DNA of 57,878 nt from Apophysomyces variabilis. Its lineage: Eukaryota; Mucoromycota; Mucoromycetes; Mucorales; Mucoraceae. Positions 23,910-35,523 of this stretch are shown here, piece by piece. The stretch is from NCBI GenBank assembly GCA_002749535.1, contig MZZL01000133.1, positions 335,755 to 393,632 on the forward strand, given 5' to 3'. The notes beneath the pieces are model-generated. The model was given only the letters and a program-made list of their open reading frames with translations, was not told the DNA's origin and did no database searches. Every line of letters starts with the position of its first letter. Position 1 is the stretch's first letter. Made by a program: the position numbers and the translations under genes.

Positions 23910-24669
23910 CTAATACCTAACAATAATACTTATATATATTTGATTTAAATTCAACCCTACTAGCATGTCATATAGAGTTAACTGTGATTGCTTATCCCTC
24001 ATATAACAAGTAAAAGAGAAGAAAGGTAAGAAAGGGTATTTTGCCACAGCGGCTTGCACACAGCTATCACCACTAGCAATGCTTGTTGCCAGTAAAACTG
24101 TCAATTGCTCCAGGTAAGCATTCAATACCCCGTTTTTCAATAGAAGGCCGGCATTCTTATATTTTTCATTGCTTTTCACATGCATAGTGTTCATGGCGGT
24201 CGTATTCAATACTGCTTTGCTTCCCAACTCTCCTAGCGACATCTGGTATTCCCCGCTGGTTATGAGGGGTTTGTGTTACCCAAAACCCAGGATTAGTCCC
24301 TGAGCTGAGCCAATCTTCGATTTCAAGTTCTCCTGCGCAATGGGTTGGGATTCTGTACATATCCTATGCGCAGCTCTCAGGTTCAAATAGTAAGATATCA
24401 TTGGTGATGACAAACTACATGTTTGTTTATTTTATGGTAAGGCTGTTAATATATGTACATTATTAAAGAGTAAGCACTAGCCTGAAAGCACTGCCTGATA
24501 ACAGTAGTTTCAACAACATTATACCAGCATCTGCATGGAAAGAAGCTATGCAAGTACAACTCTTTTCTTGTGGAATACACTTACGGAAAAGGGTCATGCC
24601 ATAAAGAACTGGTGTGGCAGGGGACGATGACCTCAAGACAAAAACACAGTCCCATATCAATGCCCACAA
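23910..24669 (-). CDS. Unresolved minus-strand open frames, possibly a gene remnant
   Basis: Not recognised. A frame holding MYRIPTHCAGELEIEDWLSS (24360 downward) can be joined to the frame beginning MSLGELGSKAVL (24242 to 23910) through a short candidate intron, with donor GTAACA after NPGFW and acceptor ACCAG. A further open frame lies at 24669-24463. They may be exons of one unknown gene, pieces of a repeat, or chance. No domain, signal or homologous family is evident, and a start codon cannot be chosen with confidence. Confidence 0.2.
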
Positions 24670-24716
24670 AATTCTCCTACGGATTTTGTACTGCTGATTT
24701 TTCTTTCGACTTCCCC

Positions 24717-25850
24717 ATGTCTTACTACGACGACAGAGACCGTGATCGTGATTACAGAAGAAGAGGCCTTCGCAGGCTTTATGTGGGTAAGTGATCTAAG
24801 CGGTTAGACCTTGGTTTGACAGCGGATTAACTTTTCTTACAGGCGGTATTAACCGCTATGTTCGTGAACGCGATCTGAAGGATCTTTTCTCCAGATGTGG
24901 CCGCATCAGGGATGTGGATCTTGTGGTATGCCTTACAGCAGCACCATAATCTGTTTTTAAAGTTTGCTTGCTACCCTGTAGTCCAATTTTGCTTTTGTGG
25001 AATTTGAAGTGAGTTATTCCTCTCTCTACCATAAGAACTATGACTCACGCGTGTTTTAGGACTCAAGAGGTATATTTCTTGGAATGTATTCATTCCATAA
25101 CCTCCACATTTTTTACGTGTAGATGCTGAAGATGCCATCAGAAAATATGATGGATATCGCTTGGAAGGCGATAGCATTCAAGTCGAATATGCCAGAAAGG
25201 GAATGGCACCCTATCGCTCAGGCAGTGGTCCCGTGTCTGGCAGATGCTACAACTGTGGCGAAACTGGTCACATGTAAGAAATTTACCATAATTGCTCTGA
25301 ATGAATTGCTAATATTTCGTTCTATTATTTGCTCTACAAAAGCGCACGAGAATGGTAAGATTAGTATTTTGATGTTTCGTGGAACGGGTATTTTCAACTT
25401 GATCACTATAGTCCCACTCCAAAGGGAAGAGGCGAGCGTGCCATGAGATTCGAAGAAAACCGTTGTTTGTAAGTTATAAACATAGATAATGTGCGTAGAT
25501 TTCTTAATTGTTTGCTGGCGACAGTGAATGTGGTGAAGCTGGACACTTGGCCAGAGACTGCCCGTAAGTTCTTAATTTAATAGCTGCATAAGGATTAATT
25601 TGATTTTCCTTTTTTCTTTTGTTGCGCGCGATCTAGTGAACAAAGAGGTCCCCCCAGAAGACGCTCGCGATCGCGATCTCCCCGATCTCGCTCCCCCTCT
25701 CGTTCGCGTGGCCGTTCTCGTTCGCGTAGCCCTAGACGTGATACTCGACGCTCTTCGCGAGACAGGGAACGCAGTAGCCGTTATGACGAGGGTAATGACC
25801 GCAATGATAGATACAATGATAGACGTCGCAGCAGAGATGACAGACACTAA
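24717..25850 (+). CDS. SR-type splicing factor: RRM, two CCHC zinc knuckles, RS domain
   Basis: Nine exons: 24717-24786, 24843-24925, 24982-25008, 25060-25069, 25123-25273, 25343-25354, 25412-25468, 25525-25563 and 25637-25850, for 220 residues. The N-terminal RRM runs from RRLYVGGINRYV, with RNP1-like SNFAFVEFEDSRDAEDAI. The first knuckle is CYNCGETGHIARECP and the second CFECGEAGHLARDCP, each C-x2-C-x4-H-x4-C. The tail is rich in RS/SR dipeptides (RRRSRSRSPRSRSPSRSRGR). The architecture matches plant RSZ33-type and, with one more knuckle, animal SRSF7. It is expected in the nucleus, binding exonic RNA and recruiting spliceosome components. Three exons are very short (27, 10 and 12 bases), and each knuckle is split by an intron. 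Confidence 0.92.
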
Positions 25851-26993
25851 GCTGATGCAGCGTCGGAAATTTCATGTCAATCTCAGATGACTCGAAGGAA
25901 GTTTGACAAGCTTGCCAAGGCGGTTGATGTATTCGATTGGATACATTTAATTGGCCATCGTTCTTTGTAGTAATGTTTAAATTTATGAAAACTGAATATG
26001 AGAATGATTACGTATGGCGTTACTACGGAGAGATGCACGAGGTTGGCGAGCACTTGCGGCAGCAGAAAGGGTGTTTCAATCGCCGGCCGTGTGTTATCCT
26101 GTCTGATGGTGTTGTTCTGTTCATCTGGTGCAAGGTGACTATGGATCATTGGGGGTGTACAAACGACGTAGGAGTAGCTGGATACTGCAGACGAATAGAT
26201 CAGTAATGGGTCCATTTTGAGGTTGTACTTGCCAAGAGAGCACATTAGTTTGGTGTCCTTCTCTATCGGTGTGAGGGCAGCAGTTTTTCCATTTGATGTT
26301 TTCCGATGAGGGCACTGTTCAACCTGGACCAGCATTCTTGATCATAATCCAAGAAGAACCATGAATGAACGCAATGCATCGACTGGTGTCCCTACCAAAA
26401 AAGCAAGAAAAATGCTGCATAAATACACTAGTTTATTTCTCCGTTAAAAGAGCAACCTCTTGCTAATACGAGAAACAACAAAAAGTTTGATTTGACTGCA
26501 TCCCGTTGTTGAAACGAGAATATGTCCGGCTTTGTATAAAGATATTATTTCTTCGTTTGTAATGATCCTACGTTGATTCACGTTTGTAACAAACAAGACG
26601 GAGCATGTCAGCCAGTTATAAAATGACCTTGCGCATTTCACGGTGAAACATGGTTACATAAACGTCATTGTCCTTTCCGTGCTGAGGATTACCAAACTGG
26701 GAATTTCATCGAGTCGTCTTTTCTGCGACTTCAGCCCGATCGTACAGTGCCGTTGCCTTCCAATGAGCCATACATCAACACCTTGTCAGATAGAAAACGA
26801 TCGGCCAGACGCTTCAGTTTTACACAAGAGACTGTGTGCTCGACGCCTGTTTATTGGCGACATCGTTATCGCCGAGGAAAATACGCCAAACATAAGCACT
26901 GATCAACTAGCTAATCAGGCGACAACTCCTACACGGACGCCATCACCGTAAATTCTTTTATTGTCTAGCCGAGTTTCACTTATATTGAATGAT
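25851..26993. other. Mostly gene-less stretch between the SR gene and the Spo71-like gene
   Basis: Overlapping frames on both strands at 25883-26335 (minus, 150 codons) and 25937-26206 (plus) have no recognisable features. A plus frame at 26643-26951, ending in a Thr/Pro/Ser-rich stretch, may be a 5' exon of the Spo71-like gene, but I could not join it with a proper intron. Confidence 0.4.
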
Positions 26994-29891
26994 ATGCTTC
27001 CTCTTCATAGAGAACCAGATACTCAACATAACGCCGAAAATGGGGACACCTCTTTAGAACAAACCCACTCCGCATCGCCGGGAAAACAGCCCTTTCTGTC
27101 TCCAGATAAACAAAAACAGCAAGCTTCTCCGCAAAGTCCTTCTGAAGAAAGTTTTGTCACAGCCCCATCTACTGTGCCAGAGGAATCTGGCAAAGAAGAG
27201 GGAAGCGACGAGGAAATAGATGTAGAACTCTTGATGAAGCGTCCATTGGGCATTGAGTCGATTTCCTCGAGAGCGTCCTCTTCGTCTTCTTCCACTCGAA
27301 CTGTTCGACCAACAGAAAGCAAAGCCCATCATGATATCAACGGCAATGTGCAACCAACCAATATCCCATCCACTTCTGCCAATCGAGAGATTCCGCGTTT
27401 GAAAAAAAAGAAATCCCTTGCAAGAATTATGCGATCAAACACATTGCGCTGGCACAAGTCTGGCGCTGTTTTTGTCCCAACCCAGAGATCAACACCGCCT
27501 GTGGCCTATGGTTTGGACGAAGTAGTAAAGCGAGATATCCTGTTGTACACACGATCGCTAAGCAGCCATGGCGCCAATGAACCCACGCGATACAAAGCCT
27601 CGCATGAGGCGCGTCTTGGCTTATTCGAAAAGAAATGGAAACAGGTAGAATTGATTCTAACCCCTAGCCATTTGACTGTCTATTCTTCTTCGGTAAGTCG
27701 AGCATAGCTTAGTAAAAGCGTTTATATTTAACCAAATCGAACAAAGTCTCTCCGGTGGCCAAGAAAACGCATAGAGGAGCGGATTTCGTTTCAAGGATCG
27801 AATCGGAAACCCCGCCTGGAACTCATGTTACTGTCGTCTCTCGATTACACCTTCTGCCTGCGATACGCTGTGGATAAAGCCTTTGCTATCATTACATTTC
27901 GGGCGCGATCATTGACCTTATGCTGGGAATGGTATTTAGCCATATACAAGCTTCTGCCTGAGTCATGCAAACGACCCTGTCCACTCTGGTGCGAAGTTTA
28001 CGTGCCTTTGATGGATGTACGAGTCTATTTACCCTTGGTCAATAAAAGGTCCGAACCACAGTATGGAATCACAATGGATCATGTCAAAGAGGCTGTGGTT
28101 GCGATGTTTGAAGAGGATCCTGAGTGGGCACAGGCTGCCGAATCGCAATTAGGGAAAACCGATCTGGATATGTGCTGGGTACATCAAGATCGGCTAGAAT
28201 GGACTTATTGGAAACAAAGTATCAACGGCGGGAAAGTCAATCTCGCGATCTGTCCACAAAGCATTGAGCAGGTGAAGCAATCCTACTCTGTGTAACAACG
28301 CGCTGACAATCTTATGCAGACACATCAGCTTCAAATTCGTCGAGCTCAACACACACCTTACGATATTCGTCTTAAAGAGGATATGGTATTGGAGGTCAGC
28401 TATACTGAGATCATTCACGCTCAAAGTTAAATAAGATTGATTATGATAGGAACCTGCCCCGCTAGAAGGATTTCTTCGCAGAGTAACTGATTTCCAGGGA
28501 CATTTCATCAAGTCGGGTCGGTTTATTCGACGAAGGTTTTATTTCGCCTCTTTTGAGCAATACCTCTTTTACATTTTACCCGCCAAGGTCTCACTCATCA
28601 AGCCGACGTACTATGTACCGGAAGACTTAGAGACGCCCTCAAGCACATGTCCCCATGCGATGATGATCAATGCCTATGGCCATGGTGATAGAAAAGCATC
28701 GGAAGAAATCCAACGCCGAATGGATTTACTTACCAACGCCAGCGGTATGATTGATCTCACAGATGTGGCCTTTGTGCGACGCTCCTTTATTTCAGAAGGA
28801 TTTGGTCCGAGTGATAGCAGTAGTATCCGAGCCGACTCGATCACCCCTGTTTTTTCTGATCGACACGGAAGCCTTCGCCGGACAGGGACACTGGATAATA
28901 TGGATAGATCCTACCTCGAGCTGGTGATGGAAAACGGATTGGTAATACAGTTCGAGGTAAATGCTTAATTCCTCCTCCTTCCTTGCTGACAGTATCTGAT
29001 ATTCCTTTTCTTTTTTCTTTTTTCTTTTTTCATGGAAGGCTTATTCAGCTGACAAGTGCACCATGTGGGTGGATCAATTATCCAAACTGATCGTCTATTG
29101 GAAAGCACATAAGGAAGCACAGCGTGACGCACATGCACAACATAACTTTGCAAACACCCTACAAGAAAATTTGCACTTGGCACACTCGGAAAACGAAGAA
29201 AGTACGCACAATAGCAAAGATCACAAAGTAGTGGCTGACACGCGTATCTGGAGTCGTTGCGTCTTTGAACAATGTCGAGATGTGATTGTAAGTTTGAACC
29301 CCTTTATTTCACTCTTTTCTCTGTTGCATGGGCTATTCCCAGATACAAAAAGAGACCGAAACTTACGCATTAATTTTACTCTTTGACTTACAGAAAACGG
29401 GTACCATGTATTTCCAACCAAAATCACGCGGCACATTTACCCAAAAAATATTTGTCTTGACAGCCAATGGATGGCTGTTGTATTTTGATACCTACCAACG
29501 ATCCCCCGTGAGTTGCCAGCCGGTTCTGACGGCTGCCCATGCATACAAGGGCATGATCGATATTGCCGATGCATATGTTTACTCCGGCGAATTGGCCTTG
29601 CCAAAAGAACGACCGAATCGACCTCCTCGTCTCTTCAAAAGCGGATTAACGACAGCAGATAGCGATGAAGCTTGCATTTTCTCATTATGGAAACCAAAGG
29701 CACGACGATATTTCAGCCCAAAACGCAAACGACTTTCGGTCTATACGCACGATTACTCATCAAGCCCCTTCCGAGGTGACACATGGGTGTTCCTTGCAGA
29801 AAGTCGACAAGAAATGGAGGAATGGGTGTGGGCCGTCAATACAGTGATTGAGACGTTGGTACGGTCAAAGAACCAACAACCATCACAATGA
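26994..29891 (+). CDS. Spo71/Mug56-type sporulation protein with PH domains
   Basis: About 900 residues in six exons. The start is set at MLPLHREPDTQ (26994); an upstream exon is possible. A long disordered, acidic and serine-rich N-terminus (residues 1-150) is followed by a conserved block (DEVVKRDILLYTRSLSSHG, RLGLFEKKWKQVELILTPSH) matching the Spo7_2_N region. PH-like segments come next: LDYTFCLRYAVDKAFAIITF, a second PH with FIRRRFYFASFEQYLFYILP, and a final one ending in WVFLAESRQEMEEWVWAVN. Introns at 27693, 28270, 28396, 28956 and 29288 keep frame. In yeast, Spo71 binds PI4P and recruits Vps13 to the growing prospore membrane; in fission yeast Mug56 is meiotically up-regulated. A role in membrane shaping at contact sites is inferred. 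Confidence 0.75.
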
Positions 29892-30022
29892 AAAAACAAA
29901 GTATTTTGCTATAGTCATTTTTTCCCCTAACATTTAGTTACAAAAACAAAAACCCTCTCTATTCTGTACTATGATAAATTTACATCTATGTTTTTTTAAT
30001 ATAAGAATACAAAATGCAGTAG

Positions 30023-32540
30023 TTATTTTACGTTCACTCTTCTATAGGTGGCGCCTAGTTTCCCTCGTCTGTCGTCCTTTCCAGCCTTTGAGCATAGTTT
30101 GACCAATCTCTCTTTGGATGCTTCGTCTTCTAATTGGATACATTTCTGATAAACAGGTAAAAGGTGCTTTAATTTCGGTGGATGGGAAGCCCATACACCA
30201 CCCCTTCCAAACTGCGTGGCAAGAAGAGAAACAGCTTGATTCGTCTCATTAGACCTAAAAGATAGCCGAAGAGACATCATGATGAGCGCCCAAGGTGAAC
30301 ATCCTCCTAAACTCTTTTTCTTTTCTTTTACCTTGCTAAGGTGTTGGCCATATGTTTGATCATGTTGCGCTGTTGCTCATCGGTCCATCCTTCCTTGATC
30401 TGTGCTACTAATCGTTTTGATTCTTGTGCTTTTATTTCGATCGCATCCGACGCCTGCGTCTGATATAGTGCTTCCCTCTGTTCCAAGAATTGTTGATAAT
30501 CGTCCCATACCTTCCATGCGAGAGCACTGTCCTTTGTGTTGTAACAGAAGGTCAGCATATGGGAAAAGGTAAATGCGTTATGTTCTACGTTGTATTGCTC
30601 GAATACATCATGATAGATTTGCGCACAATTGCTTGTCTGCTGCTTTTGAGATATATGAACTAATAAATACGCTGTCATCACAGCTGTGTTCAATTGCTGT
30701 TCTTTTTGGCTTGCTAGATAATTGAAGATAGTAGTTGCTTCCTCCACGACTTTATGCCGTCGAGCGGGTGTATTCGCGGGGATCAACGAGTACGCCACAA
30801 GAGCACTGTCCGATTCTCCTGCTTCAGATTCGTCTGTTGTTGTAATCGCATGCTTGGATGGCGGATCGTAGCTGGCGTAACAATAGAACAAGTTGGTATA
30901 TGTATGCAAATCAGGAGATATCAAGGACTCCTTCCCATGCGTTCGTTCATCTTCCAGCATACTTCGAAAGAGTTCTCTGGCTACAGGCAGCGCTTTCTTG
31001 CGTGCACAGGCAGCTAAGAGCGTATTGTACGTAATCCTGTCGGGTTGAAAGCCATAAAGCTCCTGCATCTGACGAAGCAAATTAAATGCCTCATCGAAAT
31101 AATCCGGTCTTTTTGCACATGCGTTGATCAACACGTTAAAGGTCACGTCAGTAGGGAAAAGTCGGTTGCCCGTCATATCCTCAAACAAGTTCAATGCTCG
31201 CTCAACCTCTCCTCTCTGTACATCATCCAAGAAAGACGCATTTAGTGAACCATCACCTAACTAATGAATCAACGACACTCACCTTAGCACAAGCGTGGAG
31301 CATTAACGTGTAGGATACTTCATCTGGTTGGTGATAGGATAACCGCATCGTATCAAACAAATCCCAAGCTTTCTGGATTTTATTCGCCTTGAGACATCCA
31401 CTGATAAGATTAGAAAAGATAGGCTATGGTAAACATGTTAAAACCTGTGTTTCTAAACACACGCTCTCTCCTCTTATACGTGCATGCATGTGGATTAAAT
31501 ACCTGAGATGGTATCAAATCGGACGACTTCATCTTTTCGAAAATGACAAGCGCATCGTCCAAGCGAGAACATTTTGTGAAGGCTTTGATCAAACAAGAAT
31601 ATGTATATACGTCTGGTGTCAGCTCGTATTCCCGCATGCGTTTATAGGTTGCAATGGTATTATCCAGATCCTTGGCATTAGCATAAGCATCCATTAAATG
31701 GTTGAAGCATCGTGCAGTAGGTTGATGCTCGTAATCCTTTTTAGCATGAAAAAAACGTTAGTATTTTCTCTTACTTCTCATTCTAAAACCATTTGTAGAC
31801 TTACGATCATTAAGTTTAACGCATACTCTGCTTCCTTCGGTCGTTTAGCGATGGCCTAAGGTAAAAAACGATATGGATGATCAGCTGACGATGCACAACG
31901 GCAGAAATAGTCAAGTTACATTGATATAGATGAGTTGCTCGTAGTCGGCCACTGACAGATTTTCGGGTTTTGGTGGTTCCTCTGCTTGCTCTGTCATGGT
32001 TGTATTGGCTTCTGTTATGGGTGTCTCCGTCGAACCCGCCTCAATGGCCTTCATTGATTCAGGTAACTGTTGTTGCCGGAGCTCGCGGGTATCTAAAAAT
32101 CGGACGCGAAGTTTTTCCAAATAGTCGCTACTGATCTTTGGTCGTGTCTTGGCTGCTACTGAAAGTTCACTATACACAGCGGCCACTTCCTCTTCTTCTA
32201 GTTTCCCTGCGTTGGCTAACTGCTCTTGCTTTATATCACACACGGACAGGTTCAGTAAAAAAGCTTTCAATGGGAATAAGGGTTATCGAGTTACCATTTT
32301 TTTCTTCGTATCTATTCGATGTTCTAGTTTTTGGATCTCTGCTAAAACCTTCTTCACTCTATCCTCCTGGTATGCTGATCTAATGCGATCGATCGATGAG
32401 TTCCTTTTTTCATTGTCTGACATATCTTTGCAACGCCTATATACTTGCCTAGTGGTAAAACATCGCCTTGCACTTCTCCAATGCTGATCATAGCGGCAGA
32501 ATTGCGTCGCCTGTCTCAGCAATTTGACAGCCTGTGACAT
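30023..32540 (-). CDS. Pentatricopeptide repeat protein, probably mitochondrial
   Basis: A multi-exon gene of about 750 residues. The N-terminus (MSQAVKLLRQATQFCRYDQ) is basic and lacks acids, like a mitochondrial presequence. A coiled-coil, glutamate-rich segment follows. At least six 35-residue PPR motifs then appear: TARCFNHLMDAYANAKDLDN, DVYTYSCLIKAFTKCSRLDD, a repeat around ANKIQKAWDLFDTM, DEVSYTLMLHACAK, DVTFNVLINACAKR and DRITYNTLLAACARKK. PPR proteins bind single-stranded organellar RNA for stability, processing or translation. The precise target is not deducible. The last coding exon (from about 30252 to 30023) ends in KDDRRGKLGATYRRVNVK. The nearest functional analogue may be yeast Ccm1-type or fission yeast Ppr proteins; this is a guess. 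Confidence 0.85.
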
Positions 32541-33563
32541 TGGACAACGGTACCTTTATATTACATGGATGTCCGGTCGCTTTTTTTTTCTTTTTTGACG
32601 GGCATTGGTGCCGTCACAATTTGAATCCCCGATGGAAGCATTTCGTTGCCATGGAAATCCGATGGTGAACTTGCCCTTCCCGCAACACGCACCATACGCC
32701 ATTCAAGCTTTTATACTAATTTTTAACTTGTTATATTGAGTGCCAATTTATGTCTATACTCTACTACACAGCGCTAATAATACGAATGTTTTGGAGCAAA
32801 CCCTATGACAGCACTAAACGAACTATGCTTTCACCACGCCCCACAGCCCAGGTGCGTGGAAGGCCAAAGTAGAACCAGCCGCTTCTTGCCTGACTGAAAA
32901 ATACCGCTAACAGAGAGCAGAGCCCCCTTTGTCTTTGTATCTATCCGTTTTTAAACTGAAGAAAGATGATGACATGCTTCAATTTGACGACTTAAGAACC
33001 CACGAAGGACAAAGGGAGTTTATAGAGCATCCAGTTGGTTGCTCCTACATAGGAGCAGTGCAATAGCAAGACCCAGATCACCCAGGATAAGTTAATCTCT
33101 TTTGGTATGGTCTGTTCATGTGCGTAAAGGACTCATGGTCACACGTGAGATACAAGGAGAGGAACAATGCCCGCTTGTTCCGAACCAATGGTTTCTGTGA
33201 CAGGAATCAATATGGTGCGATTTTAGTCACCGGAATCCTAAATAGAATAAGCCTTGTTAGATAGGCCCATTCTGTGGAGCATTCTTAGTTTCCCCACATG
33301 TGCCATTCGTTTGTATAACCTACTCTGCTGTTAATCCATGCATATGAATACTTTTTATCTCTCATCATCACTATCATGCTAATAACGAAGGCAAAAGTCG
33401 GTCTAGAAAAGATCGAGAAGGAAACGGAAAGAATCTTGTGTAGCAAAGCTTCACTTGTTCCGGGAAAACTACGAAGCTTCTTCTTCTACGCTAATAAAAG
33501 GCCAAGTTTAGGATTCGTTCGCATTGAAAAAAAAAATTGTTTTTCTTTCTTTTCTCTCACACG
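32541..33563. promoter_or_regulatory. Divergent intergenic region with an RFX-like X-box
   Basis: About 1 kb between the PPR and dienelactone hydrolase starts. GTTGCCATGGAAAT at 32645-32658 closely resembles the X-box bound by RFX transcription factors. It lies about 105 bases upstream of the PPR start codon. Nothing else is recognised. Confidence 0.35.
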
Positions 33564-34744
33564 ATGCCTTCTTCCCTTGACGTTTGCTGCAGTCTTAAAC
33601 CTGTGGAGTCCGATTACCAGCCTATTGGTGTCATGGAACAGTTAGATGACCTACCGCTTTACGTGGTGGGACCAAAGGTAAATCCCAAATCCTCAATAAA
33701 GCATGACATGGGTATATTTTACATAAAAGTGGGAATTAACCCGAATCTATCAGGATGCAAAGAAAGCCATCTTGGTCATCTATGACATCATGGGCCTTCA
33801 GTAAGTTCCTGTTGCCACCCTCATTTCTTCACAAAGAGATTCACCAGTGCTTTTATGTTATTGAACAAAGTAATAATACAAAACAATTCTGTGATGTCTT
33901 GGCCGGTCAGGGTTACAAAGTAGTGATGCCTGATTTCTTCCGAGGGAAGCCTTGGGATATCAAGAATATCAGTGATAGAAAAGCGGTTGTTGCTTGGTTA
34001 AGTCGTGTGGGAACAATTGATAAGGTATCATGATTGGAACCCCCACGCAAAAGCAAATCCGGAGTTGGGACACTCATTTAACTTGTCTTCTGTAGGTGGC
34101 CCCCGAAATAGCTGGTGTGAGAGAATGGCTCAAAGGCCGAGGCGTCACTAGCGCTGGTATTGTCGGCTTTTGTTGGGGAGGAAAGGTAGAAAATTAATGA
34201 GTAATGGGAAACAAAAGCAAATAGTTGACTTATATTGTACATGACACAGATCGGTGTCCAAATTGCGGGAATTGACAGGTTCTTTGGCGGCTTTACAATG
34301 ATCCATCCTGTCAACATCGATCCAAAAGACGCGGAAAAAGCACAAGCTCCCATTCTTGCACTACCCAGCAGAGATGAACCAGATATGGTAAGAACAACAA
34401 TATTAACAGCAAAGAAACATGTTGCTTTCTGGCACAACAATGCCTCATTCATGCAATATACCGAAAATAGACAGCGTTCATGGAAGTTCTGAAGAACAAA
34501 CCTTTTGCTGCTCAGTGCAAACATCATCGCTTTGACGGTAAGTGCTTATTTTCTTTTTGGCAAAATATTACAGGACCATTGCTTACAGATGGTTATGGGT
34601 TATGGTACACAATTAGACATGCACCATGGCTTTGCTGCTGCACGCGGCAACTGGTCGAATGAATTAAACAGAAAGCGAGCCACAGAGGCAATCCAATTAA
34701 CTGTGGACTTCTTTAACCAGGTGCTCAATAAGAGCAACTTGTAA
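33564..34744 (+). CDS. Dienelactone hydrolase family protein (AIM2-like)
   Basis: A multi-exon alpha/beta hydrolase of about 250 residues. The product starts MPSSLDVCCSLKPVESDYQP. The core begins KKAILVIYDIMGL, then LAGQGYKVVMPDFFRGKPW. The nucleophile elbow is GIVGFCWGGK, with the Cys nucleophile of this family. The Asp is in ALPSRDEPDM and the His in LDMHHGFAAARGNW, so the Cys-Asp-His triad is complete. Bacterial members open dienelactones in aromatic catabolism; fungal AIM2-type members have no settled substrate. The C-terminus is QVLNKSNL, stop at 34742. No targeting signal is seen, so it is likely cytosolic. Confidence 0.9.
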
Positions 34745-35463
34745 AAGCCAACCAAAAGAAATAAAAATATCATACGATACTGAATTGTTTTGTCCATTGT
34801 TTGGGAGAGAGACGTAATAAGCAGAGTTTGTAAACACAAATAGTTGCCATTGGATGCTTGGATATTGAAAGAGGGTAAATTCGAGGAAGGAGATGCAACA
34901 AGCAGCATGCCTGCTAGGATCTGTAGCATGTTTTTTGCATGGAAAAGGCGTGTTGTCAGTGATAATACCAAGAATAAGCAAAACATGATTGCTATACTTG
35001 TTAATGCGGCCGATATGATCTTGGCATGGGCAGGAATTGTCAAAGCACGTCAGTTAAATCGAAACACCTTTATCCTTTGCAAAACAACTCAACATGGATG
35101 ATACTGAAAGTGAAAGTGAATGAAACATGGTTCATAAGCCCTTCAAAGGTAGAAACGGATGGCTTTCTTTTTGGGTCTTTTAACAGTCTTTCGACTTTCA
35201 ATTAAGAACCTAAAGCCTGGCTATGCTTGCCTAACTCTTTATTTTGTTGTACTTTGAACCGGAGAACCTGTAAACTACATGTGCATGGTTTGTACTTGTC
35301 TTTTAGTGAGCCTTGGCGTCATTGGAACCGGTAGAAAACAGCTTCTTGAAAGGTCCCTGGTCATGCATTCTCTGTTTTGTTGTACCTGTTTTAAGCTAGC
35401 TAGCTATACCATACCATTCTCCTTACAGTTATAGGTATTTTGCCAGGAAACAAGAAGACAAAA
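34745..35463. other. Stretch without a clear gene
   Basis: Open frames exist on both strands (minus 34600-35043, plus 34844-35101). The plus frame (AILVNAADMILAWAGIVKAR) has a vaguely membrane-like helix. Neither has a start context, splice partner or family match that I trust. Confidence 0.4.
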
Positions 35464-35473
35464 GGTATAAATA
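35464..35473 (+). promoter_or_regulatory. TATA box of the secreted-protein gene
   Basis: GTATAAATAG lies about 55-60 bases upstream of the chosen ATG at 35524, a good TATA match. The core-promoter TATA suggests a regulated, inducible gene. It also argues against an upstream in-frame start at 35440, which lies on the other side of it. Confidence 0.6.
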
Positions 35474-35523
35474 GCGCGCACATCCTATGCTGTCAACAAA
35501 TTGTTTTTCTAAAAGACACCATT

